The notes under the pieces: model-generated
Databases searched by the model: none
Told to the model about the DNA's origin: nothing
Seen by the model: only the letters and a program-made list of their open reading frames with translations
Translations under genes and position numbers: made by a program
Part shown: in pieces, positions 24,680 to 34,041 of the stretch
Position numbering within the stretch: position 1 is the first letter of the stretch
How the letters are laid out: the number at the start of each line of letters is the position of its first letter
Assembly (NCBI GenBank): GCA_002168225.1
Contig: NHBH01000009.1
Span: 133,609 to 197,608, forward strand
Reading direction: 5' to 3'
DNA: 64,000 bases
DNA from: Micavibrio sp. TMED2
Lineage (GTDB): Bacteria > Pseudomonadota > Alphaproteobacteria > TMED2

Positions 24680-25768
24680 CTACTGCAGGTTCTCGGCGAT
24701 TTTGGCAAAGTCTTCGAGCACGATGATGATGGCGGTCAGGATTGCCAGCATCAGACCCCAGCCGAGAATGGTGATTTTTACCGACTGGGTCGCGGTCTTG
24801 CGTTCCAGCCATGTACGCGGGCGGATGCCTTTTAACAGCAGCACCAGCTGTGCCGCCAGATTGACCGCCACGATATTCACGGCGAGCAGAATGCTTGCAT
24901 TCATGGCGAGGTCGAATTTTCCGGCACCGAGCGTAATGCCGACGGTCGCTGCTGGCGGCATCAGGGCCACCGCCACCATCACCCCGACGAGGGTTGAGGA
25001 CAGACCGGTGGTGAGCGACAGCACCGCCGCCGCCCCGGAGGCGAGCGCCAGTGCAATCGCTGCCAGATTCAGCTCGGTTCGGCTCAACAGCTCATCACTG
25101 GCCAGAACATCGAAATCCCAGATCAGGCCGATAATGACGGTCAAGGCGAGTGTCATACCGAGACCGGCGGCATTGGTGATCGCCGCTTTGAACATCAGGT
25201 TGAGATCGCCCAGTGCCGAACCGAAAGCCATCGCCAGATTGGGGCCGAGCAGCGGGGCGATAACCATGGCGCCAATGATGACCGCGACATTGTCGCTGGC
25301 GAGGCCAATGGCGGCAACGACGGCGGAGAGCAGCACCAGAACCACAAAGTTGCGGTCCAGTTTAGCATTGCGGACAACCTCGTTATAGAGCTCTTCGCGG
25401 GTCGCCATGACCGCCTTGGTTTTCTTGGCCTTACGCGCTTCTTCTTCCTTGGCATTGAGCGGGATGCCGAGGGCTTCCTTTTCCTCACGCTCGGCCTTTT
25501 CCTGTTCCCGCTGTTCTTTTTCCGGGTCGGGTATGGCTGCTTCAACGGCGGTCAGGACGATGCGCCAGTCGCCTTTGCCAAAGGCATCCTGCAGGGCATC
25601 GAGAAATTCCTGCTGTCGTTCGAGACCGATCAGGACGGTCGTGCGCTGCTTGCCATCCTCGTTCTGCGGGCTGGAATAGACCGAATGGGCACCATATCGC
25701 GGGGCAATCGCCCGGGCATGGGTGGCGCAGGCACCGTCACCGATAATTTCAATAAGTCGCAGGGTCAT
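24680..25768 (-). CDS. TIGR00341/DUF389 membrane protein
   Basis: A 362-residue protein. A soluble N-terminal domain (about residues 1-125) resembles a small alpha/beta sensor domain and ends in a highly charged Glu/Lys linker. Then come about six membrane helices with VIIGAMVIAPLLGPNLAMA and LMPPAATVGITLGAG, the DUF389 signatures. Function is unknown for the family; some members are called hydrophobic stress proteins. It is followed on the same strand by the GNAT gene. Confidence 0.9.
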   Translation of the reverse strand: MTLRLIEIIGDGACATHARAIAPRYGAHSVYSSPQNEDGKQRTTVLIGLERQQEFLDALQDAFGKGDWRIVLTAVEAAIPDPEKEQREQEKAEREEKEALGIPLNAKEEEARKAKKTKAVMATREELYNEVVRNAKLDRNFVVLVLLSAVVAAIGLASDNVAVIIGAMVIAPLLGPNLAMAFGSALGDLNLMFKAAITNAAGLGMTLALTVIIGLIWDFDVLASDELLSRTELNLAAIALALASGAAAVLSLTTGLSSTLVGVMVAVALMPPAATVGITLGAGKFDLAMNASILLAVNIVAVNLAAQLVLLLKGIRPRTWLERKTATQSVKITILGWGLMLAILTAIIIVLEDFAKIAENLQ

Positions 25769-25791
25769 CTGAACAGCATCATGGCAGCAAT

Positions 25792-25828
25792 AAAAAAGCG
25801 GGCAATATGCTCATAGCACATTGCCCGC
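25792..25828 (-). terminator. Rho-independent terminator of pepN
   Basis: GCGGGCAATATGC (25798-25810) and GCACATTGCCCGC (25816-25828) form a 13-base stem with one mismatch and a five-base loop. Six A residues at 25792-25797 read as a U-tract on the minus strand. It lies 24 bases after the pepN stop. Confidence 0.88.
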
Positions 25829-25852
25829 TCTTCCAAGACTGTTCGTTACAAA

Positions 25853-28800
25853 TTATGGCGTGCGCCGGGTTGGCGATGGTGCCGGTGCCGCTTTGGCCTC
25901 TCGACGTTTGCGGAAGGCGTCTAGATCGGCCTTGACGCCATTATCCATGCCTTCATCGGTCAGCTGATCGCGAACACCTTCACCGGTGAGTTGTTCACGC
26001 ACACCTTCGCCGCGCAGGATGCCCTTGGTTTCAGGGGCAATCTGGATCGGGTCAGGCCGTTTTTCACTGATGGCACTCAGACGGCCATTGGTGATCGGGC
26101 CGATGATGATCGGGTCCGGGCTCTGGGCTGTCATATGGGCGACGGTTGCGCCGGGCACATCCTCGTCCACAAGGGCGAGACGCGGCAGGACGCCTTTCGG
26201 TGGTGCGGACGGACCGTTGCGCGGTGGTGCCTTCAGCGTCTGGGTCACGACCTCATAGACATCCTTGGACAGGCCCGGTGTAGCGGCGATGCGCTCCATC
26301 TCCGCCTGCATAAGCTTCTGCCGCTCGTCATCGAAGCGACGCCATTGCCGCATCGGTGACAGCAGACGGGCCGCAGTGCGTGGATTGACCTTCTGCACAT
26401 CGAGAACCACATCGGCCAGCAGCTTGTAGCCAGAGCCGTCCTTGGCGTGGAAATTCGACGGGTTGGCGGCGGCGAAGCTGCCAACAACGGAACGCAGACG
26501 GTTCGGGTTGGTCAGGCTGAAATCCGGGTGCGCCATCAGGGTTTTCAGGGCGGCAGCATCGGTTTTCGGGCTGGTGGCCTGCATGGCAAACCACTTGTCC
26601 ATAACCAGTGGCTGGTCCTTGAAGTCATCATAAAACTGCTGGATCGCGCGCTTGCTTTCCGGCCCCTTGATGCCGGAGAGAACGCCGAACGCGGCGAGGC
26701 GGTCGGTCATGTTGTCGGCATCGCGGAACTGGGCAGAGGCATGCTCGGGTGCCTTGCCGCGCTTGTTACCGGCGAGGTAGCCGAGAGCAAGGTTGTGCAG
26801 CGCCCGGCGGCCCATTTCCGGCCCGGTCGCTTCATAGGCGCCGGTTGCCTTGGTGCCTTCGAACATTTGCTTCCATTCCGGTGCCAGCTTGTCGGCCAGT
26901 TCGGTACGGACGAATTTGCGCACGGCCTGAATGGCGTCGGGATCGACCTCGTCGACTGCCTGTGCCAGCTCGGAATAGCCCGGCACGCGCAGCATCAGTG
27001 CCTTGTACTGGTTGTCCAGATCAGGGTTGCTGATGGTCTCGCGCATCTGGTCGATCAGCATGGTCGGCATGGTGAGCTCACGACCGGCCTTGACGTCGTC
27101 GATCATGGCGAGCATTGCTTGACGATTGACGGTCTGGGCTGATTCCCAGCGGTTGAAGCTGTCGCTGTCATGGGCGGCGAGGAACTGCAGTTGCTCGGCC
27201 TTCAGATCGGTGGTCAGTTTTACCGGGGCGGAGAACCCGCGCATCAGGGACGGCACCGGCTCTTCCTTGACGCCGGTGAAGACGAAGGTCTGCTCGTTCT
27301 CGGTCAGGCTGAGCACGGTTTCGGTGCCCGCATCCTTGCCATCGACGGTCAGGTCCATGTCCTTGCCATCGGCACCGACGAGGCCCATGCGAACCGGAAT
27401 GTGGAATGGCAGTTTTTCAGGCTGGCCCGGTGTCGGGGCGGTGTTCTGCTTGAGGGTCAGGGTATAGGTCTGTTTCTCAGCGTCATAGACACCCTTGGCA
27501 TCCACATTCGGGGTGCCTGCCTGATTGTACCAGTTGCGGAACTGGGTCAGGTCGATACCGTTGGCATCCTCGATGGCGCTGATGAATTCTTCCGTGGTCA
27601 CGGCTGAATTATCGTGCCGGTCGAAATACAGATCGGTGCCCTTGCGGAAGCCTTCTTCGCCGACGAGGGTGTGCATCATGCGGATAACCTCTGCACCCTT
27701 GTCATAGACAGTGCTGGTGTAGAAGTTGTTGATCTCGATGTATTCTTTCGGCTGGATCGGGTGCGCGGTCGGACCGGCATCCTCGGCGAACTGACCGGCG
27801 CGCAGGCCCTGCACATCCTCGATCCGCTTGACCGCATGGCTGCTCATATCGGCAGAGAAGCTCTGGTCACGGAAAACCGTCAGTCCCTCTTTCAGGGTCA
27901 GCTGGAACCAGTCGCGCACGGTGACGCGGTTGCCGGTCCAGTTGTGGAAGTATTCGTGGGCGATCACACCCTCGACGCCATCGAAATCAGCATCGGTTGC
28001 GGTCTCGGGATTGGCCAGAACATATTTGGTGTTGAAGATATTGAGGCCCTTGTTCTCCATCGCACCGGCGTTGAAGTCGTTGGCCGCAACGATGTGGAAG
28101 GTGTCGAGGTCGTATTCACGGCCATAGACGTCCTCATCCCACTTCATGGACCGCTTGAGGCTGTCCATGGCGTGCGCCACCTTGTCCTCATCACCCGGCT
28201 CGACGAAGATCGCGAGATTGACCTCACGACCGGAACCGGTGGTGTACTTGTCCTCGACCTTGATCAGGTTACCGGCGACGAGCGCGAACAGATAGGCGGG
28301 CTTCGGGTGCGGGTCGCGCCATTGGGTGAAGTGGCGGCCTTCCGCGGTGACACCGGCGTCGATCTGGTCACCATTGGACAGCAGTACCGGCAGCTTCTCG
28401 GCATCGCCTTCAACACGGGTGGTAAACTTTGCCATCACATCCGGGCGGTCAGGATAGTAGGTCACGCGGCGGAAGCCCTCGGCCTCCATCTGGGTGACGA
28501 ACAGGTCATTCGACTTGTACAGGCCCTCAAGGCGCAGGTTCTCATGGGGCTTGATGCGCGTGGTGATTTCGAGCTGCGCATTCTCCGGCATATGCGGGAT
28601 GCTAAGTCCCTCATCGGTGCGGGTATAATCCTGCTCGGTCAGCTTGCGGCCATTCAGTTTGATATCGACCAGCTCCAGATCCTCGCCATCCAGATCGAGC
28701 GTGGTTGGCTCACTGGGCGCGGCATCGGGGTTTCTGCGGATATCCAGCTTTGAGGTAACCGTGGTTGCATCATCGCGGATATCGAAGTTCAGGTCGACTT

Positions 28801-28885
28801 CGTCAATCAGATAGGCAGGTGGGGTATAATCCGCGAGGCGCTTGGGTTGTTTCGGTTCGGGCGCGGGCTGGTTGGGACGCAGCAT
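25853..28885 (-). CDS. pepN: Aminopeptidase N (M1 family)
   Basis: A 1010-residue M1 metallo-aminopeptidase, longer than the usual 870-890. The substrate motif GAMENKGLN is near residue 272 and the zinc motif HEYFHNW near 308-314, with a downstream Glu in LKEGLTVFRD. The normal PepN body ends around VYEVVTQTLKAPPRN. About 130 further residues follow, rich in Pro, Gly and charged residues, including two near-identical nine-residue repeats. The start at 28885 has a strong AGGAGAG; an ATG at 28981 has no homology. It removes N-terminal residues from peptides in the cytoplasm. A terminator follows. Confidence 0.94.
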   Translation of the reverse strand: MLRPNQPAPEPKQPKRLADYTPPAYLIDEVDLNFDIRDDATTVTSKLDIRRNPDAAPSEPTTLDLDGEDLELVDIKLNGRKLTEQDYTRTDEGLSIPHMPENAQLEITTRIKPHENLRLEGLYKSNDLFVTQMEAEGFRRVTYYPDRPDVMAKFTTRVEGDAEKLPVLLSNGDQIDAGVTAEGRHFTQWRDPHPKPAYLFALVAGNLIKVEDKYTTGSGREVNLAIFVEPGDEDKVAHAMDSLKRSMKWDEDVYGREYDLDTFHIVAANDFNAGAMENKGLNIFNTKYVLANPETATDADFDGVEGVIAHEYFHNWTGNRVTVRDWFQLTLKEGLTVFRDQSFSADMSSHAVKRIEDVQGLRAGQFAEDAGPTAHPIQPKEYIEINNFYTSTVYDKGAEVIRMMHTLVGEEGFRKGTDLYFDRHDNSAVTTEEFISAIEDANGIDLTQFRNWYNQAGTPNVDAKGVYDAEKQTYTLTLKQNTAPTPGQPEKLPFHIPVRMGLVGADGKDMDLTVDGKDAGTETVLSLTENEQTFVFTGVKEEPVPSLMRGFSAPVKLTTDLKAEQLQFLAAHDSDSFNRWESAQTVNRQAMLAMIDDVKAGRELTMPTMLIDQMRETISNPDLDNQYKALMLRVPGYSELAQAVDEVDPDAIQAVRKFVRTELADKLAPEWKQMFEGTKATGAYEATGPEMGRRALHNLALGYLAGNKRGKAPEHASAQFRDADNMTDRLAAFGVLSGIKGPESKRAIQQFYDDFKDQPLVMDKWFAMQATSPKTDAAALKTLMAHPDFSLTNPNRLRSVVGSFAAANPSNFHAKDGSGYKLLADVVLDVQKVNPRTAARLLSPMRQWRRFDDERQKLMQAEMERIAATPGLSKDVYEVVTQTLKAPPRNGPSAPPKGVLPRLALVDEDVPGATVAHMTAQSPDPIIIGPITNGRLSAISEKRPDPIQIAPETKGILRGEGVREQLTGEGVRDQLTDEGMDNGVKADLDAFRKRREAKAAPAPSPTRRTP
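25951..26004. repeat. 27-bp imperfect tandem repeat in the pepN tail
   Basis: Units 25951-25977 and 25978-26004 both begin CTTCA(T/C)CGGT and end CGxACAC. A third partial unit (CTTCGCCG) follows. On the coding strand they give GEGVREQLT and GEGVRDQLT, then a degenerate DEGM unit. In-frame duplication of nine codons explains it. Confidence 0.75.
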
Positions 28886-29311
28886 TGAGTTGGCTCTCCT
28901 GGTCAACAGTCGATCAGTACGGCAACCCCTTGGCTCACGCAGGTGCACAGTCATCTGACTGATTGCGCATCCGGGTGCCAATGGGCTGGGTTATGCGACG
29001 TGTCACCGTAATCAGGGGAGAGCTGACATGTGCTTGTGGGGGGCTCATGTCATAGTGACAGTAGGCATATGGTTAAATCTGCATATGAAAGCGCCGACAG
29101 TTTTTGTAACAAAACCGACATTTTTCCGGTGTCTTGGGGTGTCTGGTATGTGAAGCGCTATTTTGAGGTGATTTGCCATCCCGCTTGTCGAAGATTTAAC
29201 GGGGCGGTTCGGTAAAACTCACTCACGAAGATGTTAAGCGATATGGTCTCAACCATGCCGGGTGCGTCATGCTTGACGGTGTAATCTTTGTTGCAGGGAG
29301 CATCGGGTCAC
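28886..29311. other. Intergenic region between pepN and the TPR gene
   Basis: A gap of about 425 bases between divergent genes, of lower GC than its surroundings. It should hold both promoters. CATATG occurs twice around 29067-29087. A short frame with a very good ribosome site is listed at 29028-29153. No known RNA or terminator was recognised. Confidence 0.5.
29028..29153 (+). CDS. Possible 41-residue hydrophobic small protein
   Basis: The ATG is preceded by AGGGGAG seven bases upstream, one of the best ribosome sites in the window. The frame gives MCLWGAHVIVTVGIWLNLHM followed by a basic, aromatic C-terminal half, so it could be a single-pass small membrane protein. Codon use is less G/C-rich than in neighbours and no family is recognised, so the call stays tentative. 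Confidence 0.25.
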   Translation: MCLWGAHVIVTVGIWLNLHMKAPTVFVTKPTFFRCLGVSGM

Positions 29312-30733
29312 TTGGCACGGTTTACCGACATATATGGCTATGAGCTGAGCGCTGGCGATCTGTCCGGTGCCGCGCCGGTCGATCCTGCCCGGCTCAGTAT
29401 GGCATGGGGTGAGGCGGCAGCGGGGCTGCTCGCCCACCGTCCGGATTTCGCCGATCGCCTCGATACGGTTCTGACCATTGCCCCCGGCTTTGCCTATGGC
29501 TGGGCGCTCAAGGGGCTGGGCTGCATGCTGCTCGGGCGGCGTGAACTGGTGGCCCTTGCCCGTGCCGCCTGTACCGAAGCCAAAGCCGCGATTGCTAGCT
29601 ATGACGCGAGCCAGAGCGAACGGTTGGTCGTCGAGGCGCTGGCCATGCTGCTGGATGATCGCTGGCGGGCCGGTGCCGATCTGCTCGATCAGGCGCTCCA
29701 CCTGTCGCCGCAGGATGCGCTGCTGGTCAAGCTGAGCCATGCGGTGCGGTTCGTTCTCGGTGACTCACGCGGGATGCGCCGGAGCATCGAGAATGTGCTG
29801 GCCGGTTATAACGAAACCCATCCCCATGCAGGCTATGTCTATGGTTGCTATGCCTTCGCGCTGGAGGAGACGGCGGATTACAACGAGGCCGAGCATTGGG
29901 GTCGTCGCGGATTGGAACTCAATGCCGATGATGCCTGGGGCCTGCATGCCGTGGCCCATGTCCATGAAATGCGGGTTGATCCGGAGACCGGCAAGCGCTG
30001 GCTGATGGACAACAAACCGGCCTGGCAGAACAGCAATAACTTCAAGGTGCATGTCTGGTGGCATATGGCGCTCTACCTGCTGGAGGAGGGCGACCATGCC
30101 GCCGTGCTCGATCTGTATGACCGGGAAATCCGTGCCGACCAGACCGATGATTACCGCGACATCGCCAATGGTGCCTCCATGCTCAGCCGTCTTGAACTGG
30201 AAGGCATCGCGGTCGGGGATCGTTGGGATGAACTGGCGGATAAATCGGCGGCACGGATTGATGATGCCTGTCTTGCCTTCGCCGATCTGCATTATCTCCT
30301 GTCCCTGACCGGTGCCGGTCGTATGGGTGAGGCGGAACAACTGGTTGCGCGGATGGAGCGCTCGGGCGAACAGAATCTGGGTGATAGCGGGGTTATTACC
30401 CGGCGGGCGGCGGCACCGATGGCCAAGGCGCTCTATCAGTATGCGCGCGGCAATCATGCAGCGGCGATCGAGGCTTTCCGGCCCGCAGATGAGCAACTTT
30501 ACCGGATTGGCGGCAGTCACGCCCAGCGCGATGTGTTCAAACGGATCATGACCGATGCGGCGATCAATGCAGGAACGCTTGACATGGCGCGCAAGATACT
30601 GAAAGAACGCGCCATTCTGCGCTGTGGAGCCGACCGGTTCAGCAATGAACGCACGACAGCAGCGCGTATTTCCTCCATTTCGCCACAGACGCCGGGTTCC
30701 GGCGGCACTGATGGTGACCGGATGCTGGGCTGA
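29312..30733 (+). CDS. TTC38-like tetratricopeptide repeat protein
   Basis: A protein of about 473 residues, helical throughout, with TPR-like pairs and the TTC38-type centre: DDAWGLHAVAHVHEM, then NNFKVHVWWHMALYLLEEGD. This family is found in many proteobacteria and in eukaryotes, and its role is unknown. The TTG at 29312 was chosen because it gives MARFTDIYGYELS and has AGGGAG upstream; another TTG at 29288 would add eight residues. The stop overlaps the OpgC start (TGATG), so the two are translationally coupled. Confidence 0.82.
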   Translation: MARFTDIYGYELSAGDLSGAAPVDPARLSMAWGEAAAGLLAHRPDFADRLDTVLTIAPGFAYGWALKGLGCMLLGRRELVALARAACTEAKAAIASYDASQSERLVVEALAMLLDDRWRAGADLLDQALHLSPQDALLVKLSHAVRFVLGDSRGMRRSIENVLAGYNETHPHAGYVYGCYAFALEETADYNEAEHWGRRGLELNADDAWGLHAVAHVHEMRVDPETGKRWLMDNKPAWQNSNNFKVHVWWHMALYLLEEGDHAAVLDLYDREIRADQTDDYRDIANGASMLSRLELEGIAVGDRWDELADKSAARIDDACLAFADLHYLLSLTGAGRMGEAEQLVARMERSGEQNLGDSGVITRRAAAPMAKALYQYARGNHAAAIEAFRPADEQLYRIGGSHAQRDVFKRIMTDAAINAGTLDMARKILKERAILRCGADRFSNERTTAARISSISPQTPGSGGTDGDRMLG

Positions 30734-32076
30734 TGACCACTGGACTTTCTGATCGTTTGGTAGCTTTACAGGACGAACCCAAACCTGGCACGGCCCCGAC
30801 CGGCACATCGGGTACCGTAACGCCCCGCGACCCGCGGCTCGATTTCTTCCGCGGCATCTGCATGTTCATCATCCTGCTGGCCCATACGCCGGGCAATCCG
30901 TGGACGCTCTGGATTCCGGCCCGGTTCGGCTATTCCGACGCGACCGAGATTTTCGTGTTCTGCTCCGGTATGGCCTCGGCCATTGCCTTTGGCCGGGTGT
31001 TCGACCGTGCCGGACTGTGGGGCGGCACCCTGCGGGTGGCCCAGCGGGTCTGGCAGGTTTACTGGGCGCATATCGCCCTGTTCCTTGTCATCGCCGCCAT
31101 GATGGTCGTCTTCAACGGCATGGAGCTGGTGGAGAAGGATCAGATCGGGCGCCTCAATCTCTATCCGTTTTTTGAAGATCCGATGACCCAGTTGCTCGGC
31201 CTTTTGACGCTGACCTATGTGCCGAACTATTTCGATATTCTGCCGATGTATATGGTCATTCTCGCCATGCTGCCGGTGGTGATGATGATTTCGCGGCTGC
31301 ATGTGTCGCTGGTTCTGGCCTTTGTCGCCGGGATCTACGGGCTGGCACATTTCGATATTCTCTGGCTGCCTGCCGAGCCGTGGTCGGATCGGGAATGGTT
31401 CTTCAATCCCTTTGCCTGGCAGCTTGTATTCTTCACCGGCTTTGCCTTCATGCGCGGCTGGATACCGGCCCCGCCGATCCGGCTGTGGCTGGTGATTGTG
31501 GCGGTTGCGGTGATCCTGCTCAGCATGCCAACGGCCTATTTCCGCCTGTATCAGCTTGAGGGCTTCGAGTTCCTGCGTGAATGGCGCACCATGCTGAGGC
31601 CGGTGATCAACAAAACCGATTTCGGCCTGTTCCGTTACGCCCACTTCCTCGCGCTGGCCTATCTCGCCTATGCCGCTGCCGGTGAGGGCGGGCATCGCCT
31701 GCTCGGTTCCGGGTTCAAGGCCGGGGTGATTGCCGTCTGTCGCAAGGTTGGCCAGCAATCGCTTGCCGTGTTTCTGGTCTCGATGGCGCTGGCCCGTGCA
31801 CTCGGCTTAATCTTCGACATTGTCGGGGTGAATTACCTGACGGCACCGCTGGTCAACTGCTTCGGGCTGGCGGTTGTTATCGCCACCGCCTATTTCGTCG
31901 CCTGGTTCAAATCCCAGCCTTGGAAGGTCGCGCGCGCCACCATGCCGGCAACGATCCCGGTGACCCATCAGACAGCAGCCGAGCCGGTGACAAAGCCGGA
32001 GCCGGTGGTCACTGAACCACGCCAGCAGGCCAGCTTCGGTCCATCACCGCTTGGCGGTGCTGCACCCGCTTCCTGA
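30733..32076 (+). CDS. OpgC-domain acyltransferase-like membrane protein
   Basis: A 447-residue integral membrane protein with about ten helices. The opening DPRLDFFRGICMFIILLAHT and ATEIFVFCSGMASAIAFGRV are the OpgC/acyltransferase-3-related signature. OpgC in enterobacteria adds succinyl groups to periplasmic glucans. Related alphaproteobacterial proteins are less well studied, and no opgG/opgH lies nearby. The last 50 residues are a Pro/Thr/Glu-rich cytoplasmic tail. It is coupled to the TPR protein gene and ends two bases from the converging DsbA-like gene. Confidence 0.87.
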   Translation: MTTGLSDRLVALQDEPKPGTAPTGTSGTVTPRDPRLDFFRGICMFIILLAHTPGNPWTLWIPARFGYSDATEIFVFCSGMASAIAFGRVFDRAGLWGGTLRVAQRVWQVYWAHIALFLVIAAMMVVFNGMELVEKDQIGRLNLYPFFEDPMTQLLGLLTLTYVPNYFDILPMYMVILAMLPVVMMISRLHVSLVLAFVAGIYGLAHFDILWLPAEPWSDREWFFNPFAWQLVFFTGFAFMRGWIPAPPIRLWLVIVAVAVILLSMPTAYFRLYQLEGFEFLREWRTMLRPVINKTDFGLFRYAHFLALAYLAYAAAGEGGHRLLGSGFKAGVIAVCRKVGQQSLAVFLVSMALARALGLIFDIVGVNYLTAPLVNCFGLAVVIATAYFVAWFKSQPWKVARATMPATIPVTHQTAAEPVTKPEPVVTEPRQQASFGPSPLGGAAPAS

Positions 32077-32078
32077 TA

Positions 32079-32720
32079 TCAGGCCGATGTGGTTGGTCGC
32101 TGGGCGAGCCATTGGCCGATGCGTCCGACCACGGCTTCAGGTTTCTGGAAACCGGCGGTGAGCAGATCATAGCCGGTATCATCCTCCCCGATCAGCAGGG
32201 TGGGGAAGCCGGTAATGCCAATGTCCTTGGCGATCTGGAAACCGCCCTGGGTTTCATCGGCTGTTGCCTGATCGTCGAAGACATCGAGAAACTCATCGCG
32301 GTCATAGCCCGCATCCAATGACAGGTCGGCCAGCACCTCGGGATCGGTCACGTCCCGGTTTTCGGCATAGAAGCCTTCCTGCACGGCAATCAGCAGGCCG
32401 AGCACATGTTCCGGTGCCAGACGGCCACCGGCAACAATGGCGCGGCAGGCCGGTTCGGTATCGTAGATGAAGTCGTCACGATCAAAGAACTCGTAGCGGA
32501 AGGGCTGGCCGCTGGCTTCCGCCACATGCTCCCAGTGCTGGCGGATTGTGGCCTTCTGCGCGGCATCCATCACATGCGTCGTGCCGGGGCGAAGCCCGCC
32601 CATGATCATGCGCAGCGGCAGGGTGCTGCCATATTGCTGGAGGGCCGCCATCAGCGACGGCTTGAAGCCCCAGCACCATGAGCACATGGGGTCAGCGAAA
32701 TAGACGAGTTGTGCGGCCAT
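32079..32720 (-). CDS. DsbA-family thioredoxin-fold protein
   Basis: A 213-residue DsbA/FrnE-type protein. The redox motif is DPMCSWCWGF (C13-S-W-C16), and the cis-Pro loop is GITGFPTLLIG near residues 168-178. There is no signal peptide, so it is probably a cytoplasmic dithiol oxidoreductase or isomerase rather than a periplasmic disulfide donor. The gene stands alone between a converging OpgC gene and a divergent aminotransferase gene. Confidence 0.88.
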   Translation of the reverse strand: MAAQLVYFADPMCSWCWGFKPSLMAALQQYGSTLPLRMIMGGLRPGTTHVMDAAQKATIRQHWEHVAEASGQPFRYEFFDRDDFIYDTEPACRAIVAGGRLAPEHVLGLLIAVQEGFYAENRDVTDPEVLADLSLDAGYDRDEFLDVFDDQATADETQGGFQIAKDIGITGFPTLLIGEDDTGYDLLTAGFQKPEAVVGRIGQWLAQRPTTSA

Positions 32721-32839
32721 TGGTGCGCTACCTTTTTCTCTCCGGATTTGATACCTGATGGTGGCCTGTGTGACAGCGTATTGTCGCTGATGGCCCCGAA
32801 CAGTCTGATTAACTTACCCTGAACTTGGAGTGTTGGTCC

Positions 32840-34036
32840 TTGGACATCAACCAATCATTGCGTGAGGCGCTCCGCCCCGCGGCCCGTCAGGCCCCGCCGA
32901 GCGGCATCGTCGAGATGGTCAATCACGGCATCGGTCGTGACGGGATGATACCACTCTGGGCCGGTGAGGGCGACCTGCCGACCCCCGACTTTATCCGGGA
33001 AGCGGCGATCAGATCACTGGAGGCGGGCGATACCTTCTATACCTATCAGCGCGGCATCCCGCCGCTGCGTCAGGCGATCTGCGATTACATGACCCGTACC
33101 TTCGGCAGCGATTTCGGGTTTCAGTCGGACCGATTCCTTGTCACCGGTTCCGGCATGCAGGCGATCCAGATCGCCGTTGCCTGTGTTGCCGGTCCCGGCA
33201 CCTCGGTTGTACTGCCGAGCCCCACATGGCCGAATTTTGCCGCCGCCGTCGGCCTGTCGGGCGCGCAGGCGATTACCGTGCCCATGGGGTTTTCCAATGG
33301 GCGCTGGCATCTGGATATTGATGCGCTGTTTGATGCGGCGCGCGAGGATACCCGTGCCATTTTCATCAATACGCCGGGCAACCCGACCGGCTGGACCGCG
33401 ACCCGTGATGAGCTGCAGGAAATTCTGACCCGTGCCCGGGCGCGTGGCATCTGGATCATCGCGGACGAGATTTACACGCGCTACTATTACGGCCATGACA
33501 ATGGCGGTGCACGCGCCGCCTCGTTCCATGATGTGGCGGAGCCGGATGATCGCATCCTCTATGTCAACAGCATGTCGAAGAACTGGGCGATGACCGGCTG
33601 GCGGGTGGGCTGGATCGAGGCCCCGGCAGTTGTCGGCGAGACGATCGAAAACCTGATCCAGTATTCAACCTCGGGTGTTGCCACCTTCATGCAGAAGGGG
33701 GCGATTGCCGCTCTCAATGACGGCGATGACTTCATTGCCGAGCAGGTGGCGCGGGCAACCCGTGGCCGCGAGATTGTCGGTGATATGCTGGCGGTCCTGC
33801 CGAATGTGAAGGGAGCGCCGCCCGATGGCGCGTTCTATTACTTCTTCTCGGTCGAGGGGATCAGTGATGTGCGCCAGCTCGGCTTCGATATCATCGATCA
33901 CGCCAATGTCGGCCTCGCGCCCGGCACGGCCTTCGGTCCGGGTGGTGAGCGCTTCATGCGCCTCTGCTTCGCCCGGAGCGAGAAAAGCCTGATACAAGCA
34001 ATGGAGCGATTGACTGGGTATTTAAGTAAAGGGTGA
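32840..34036 (+). CDS. Pyridoxal-phosphate aminotransferase class I/II
   Basis: A 398-residue fold-type I aminotransferase (AspC-like). NTPGNPTGW (about residues 178-185), IADEIYTRYYY (207-217) and the PLP lysine K247 in NSMSKNWAMTGWRVGW are all present, with a late PGTAFGPGGERFMRLCFA. The amino donor cannot be fixed. The start is TTG 32840 because GGAG lies nine bases upstream; TTG 32825 would cover that site. The stop overlaps the following gene's leader. Confidence 0.9.
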   Translation: MDINQSLREALRPAARQAPPSGIVEMVNHGIGRDGMIPLWAGEGDLPTPDFIREAAIRSLEAGDTFYTYQRGIPPLRQAICDYMTRTFGSDFGFQSDRFLVTGSGMQAIQIAVACVAGPGTSVVLPSPTWPNFAAAVGLSGAQAITVPMGFSNGRWHLDIDALFDAAREDTRAIFINTPGNPTGWTATRDELQEILTRARARGIWIIADEIYTRYYYGHDNGGARAASFHDVAEPDDRILYVNSMSKNWAMTGWRVGWIEAPAVVGETIENLIQYSTSGVATFMQKGAIAALNDGDDFIAEQVARATRGREIVGDMLAVLPNVKGAPPDGAFYYFFSVEGISDVRQLGFDIIDHANVGLAPGTAFGPGGERFMRLCFARSEKSLIQAMERLTGYLSKG

Positions 34037-34041
34037 ACGAT

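Noticed and set aside
27614..28753. 379-codon plus-strand frame opposite pepN
   Set aside because: pepN on the other strand has the zinc and GAMEN motifs. The shadow has no family pattern.
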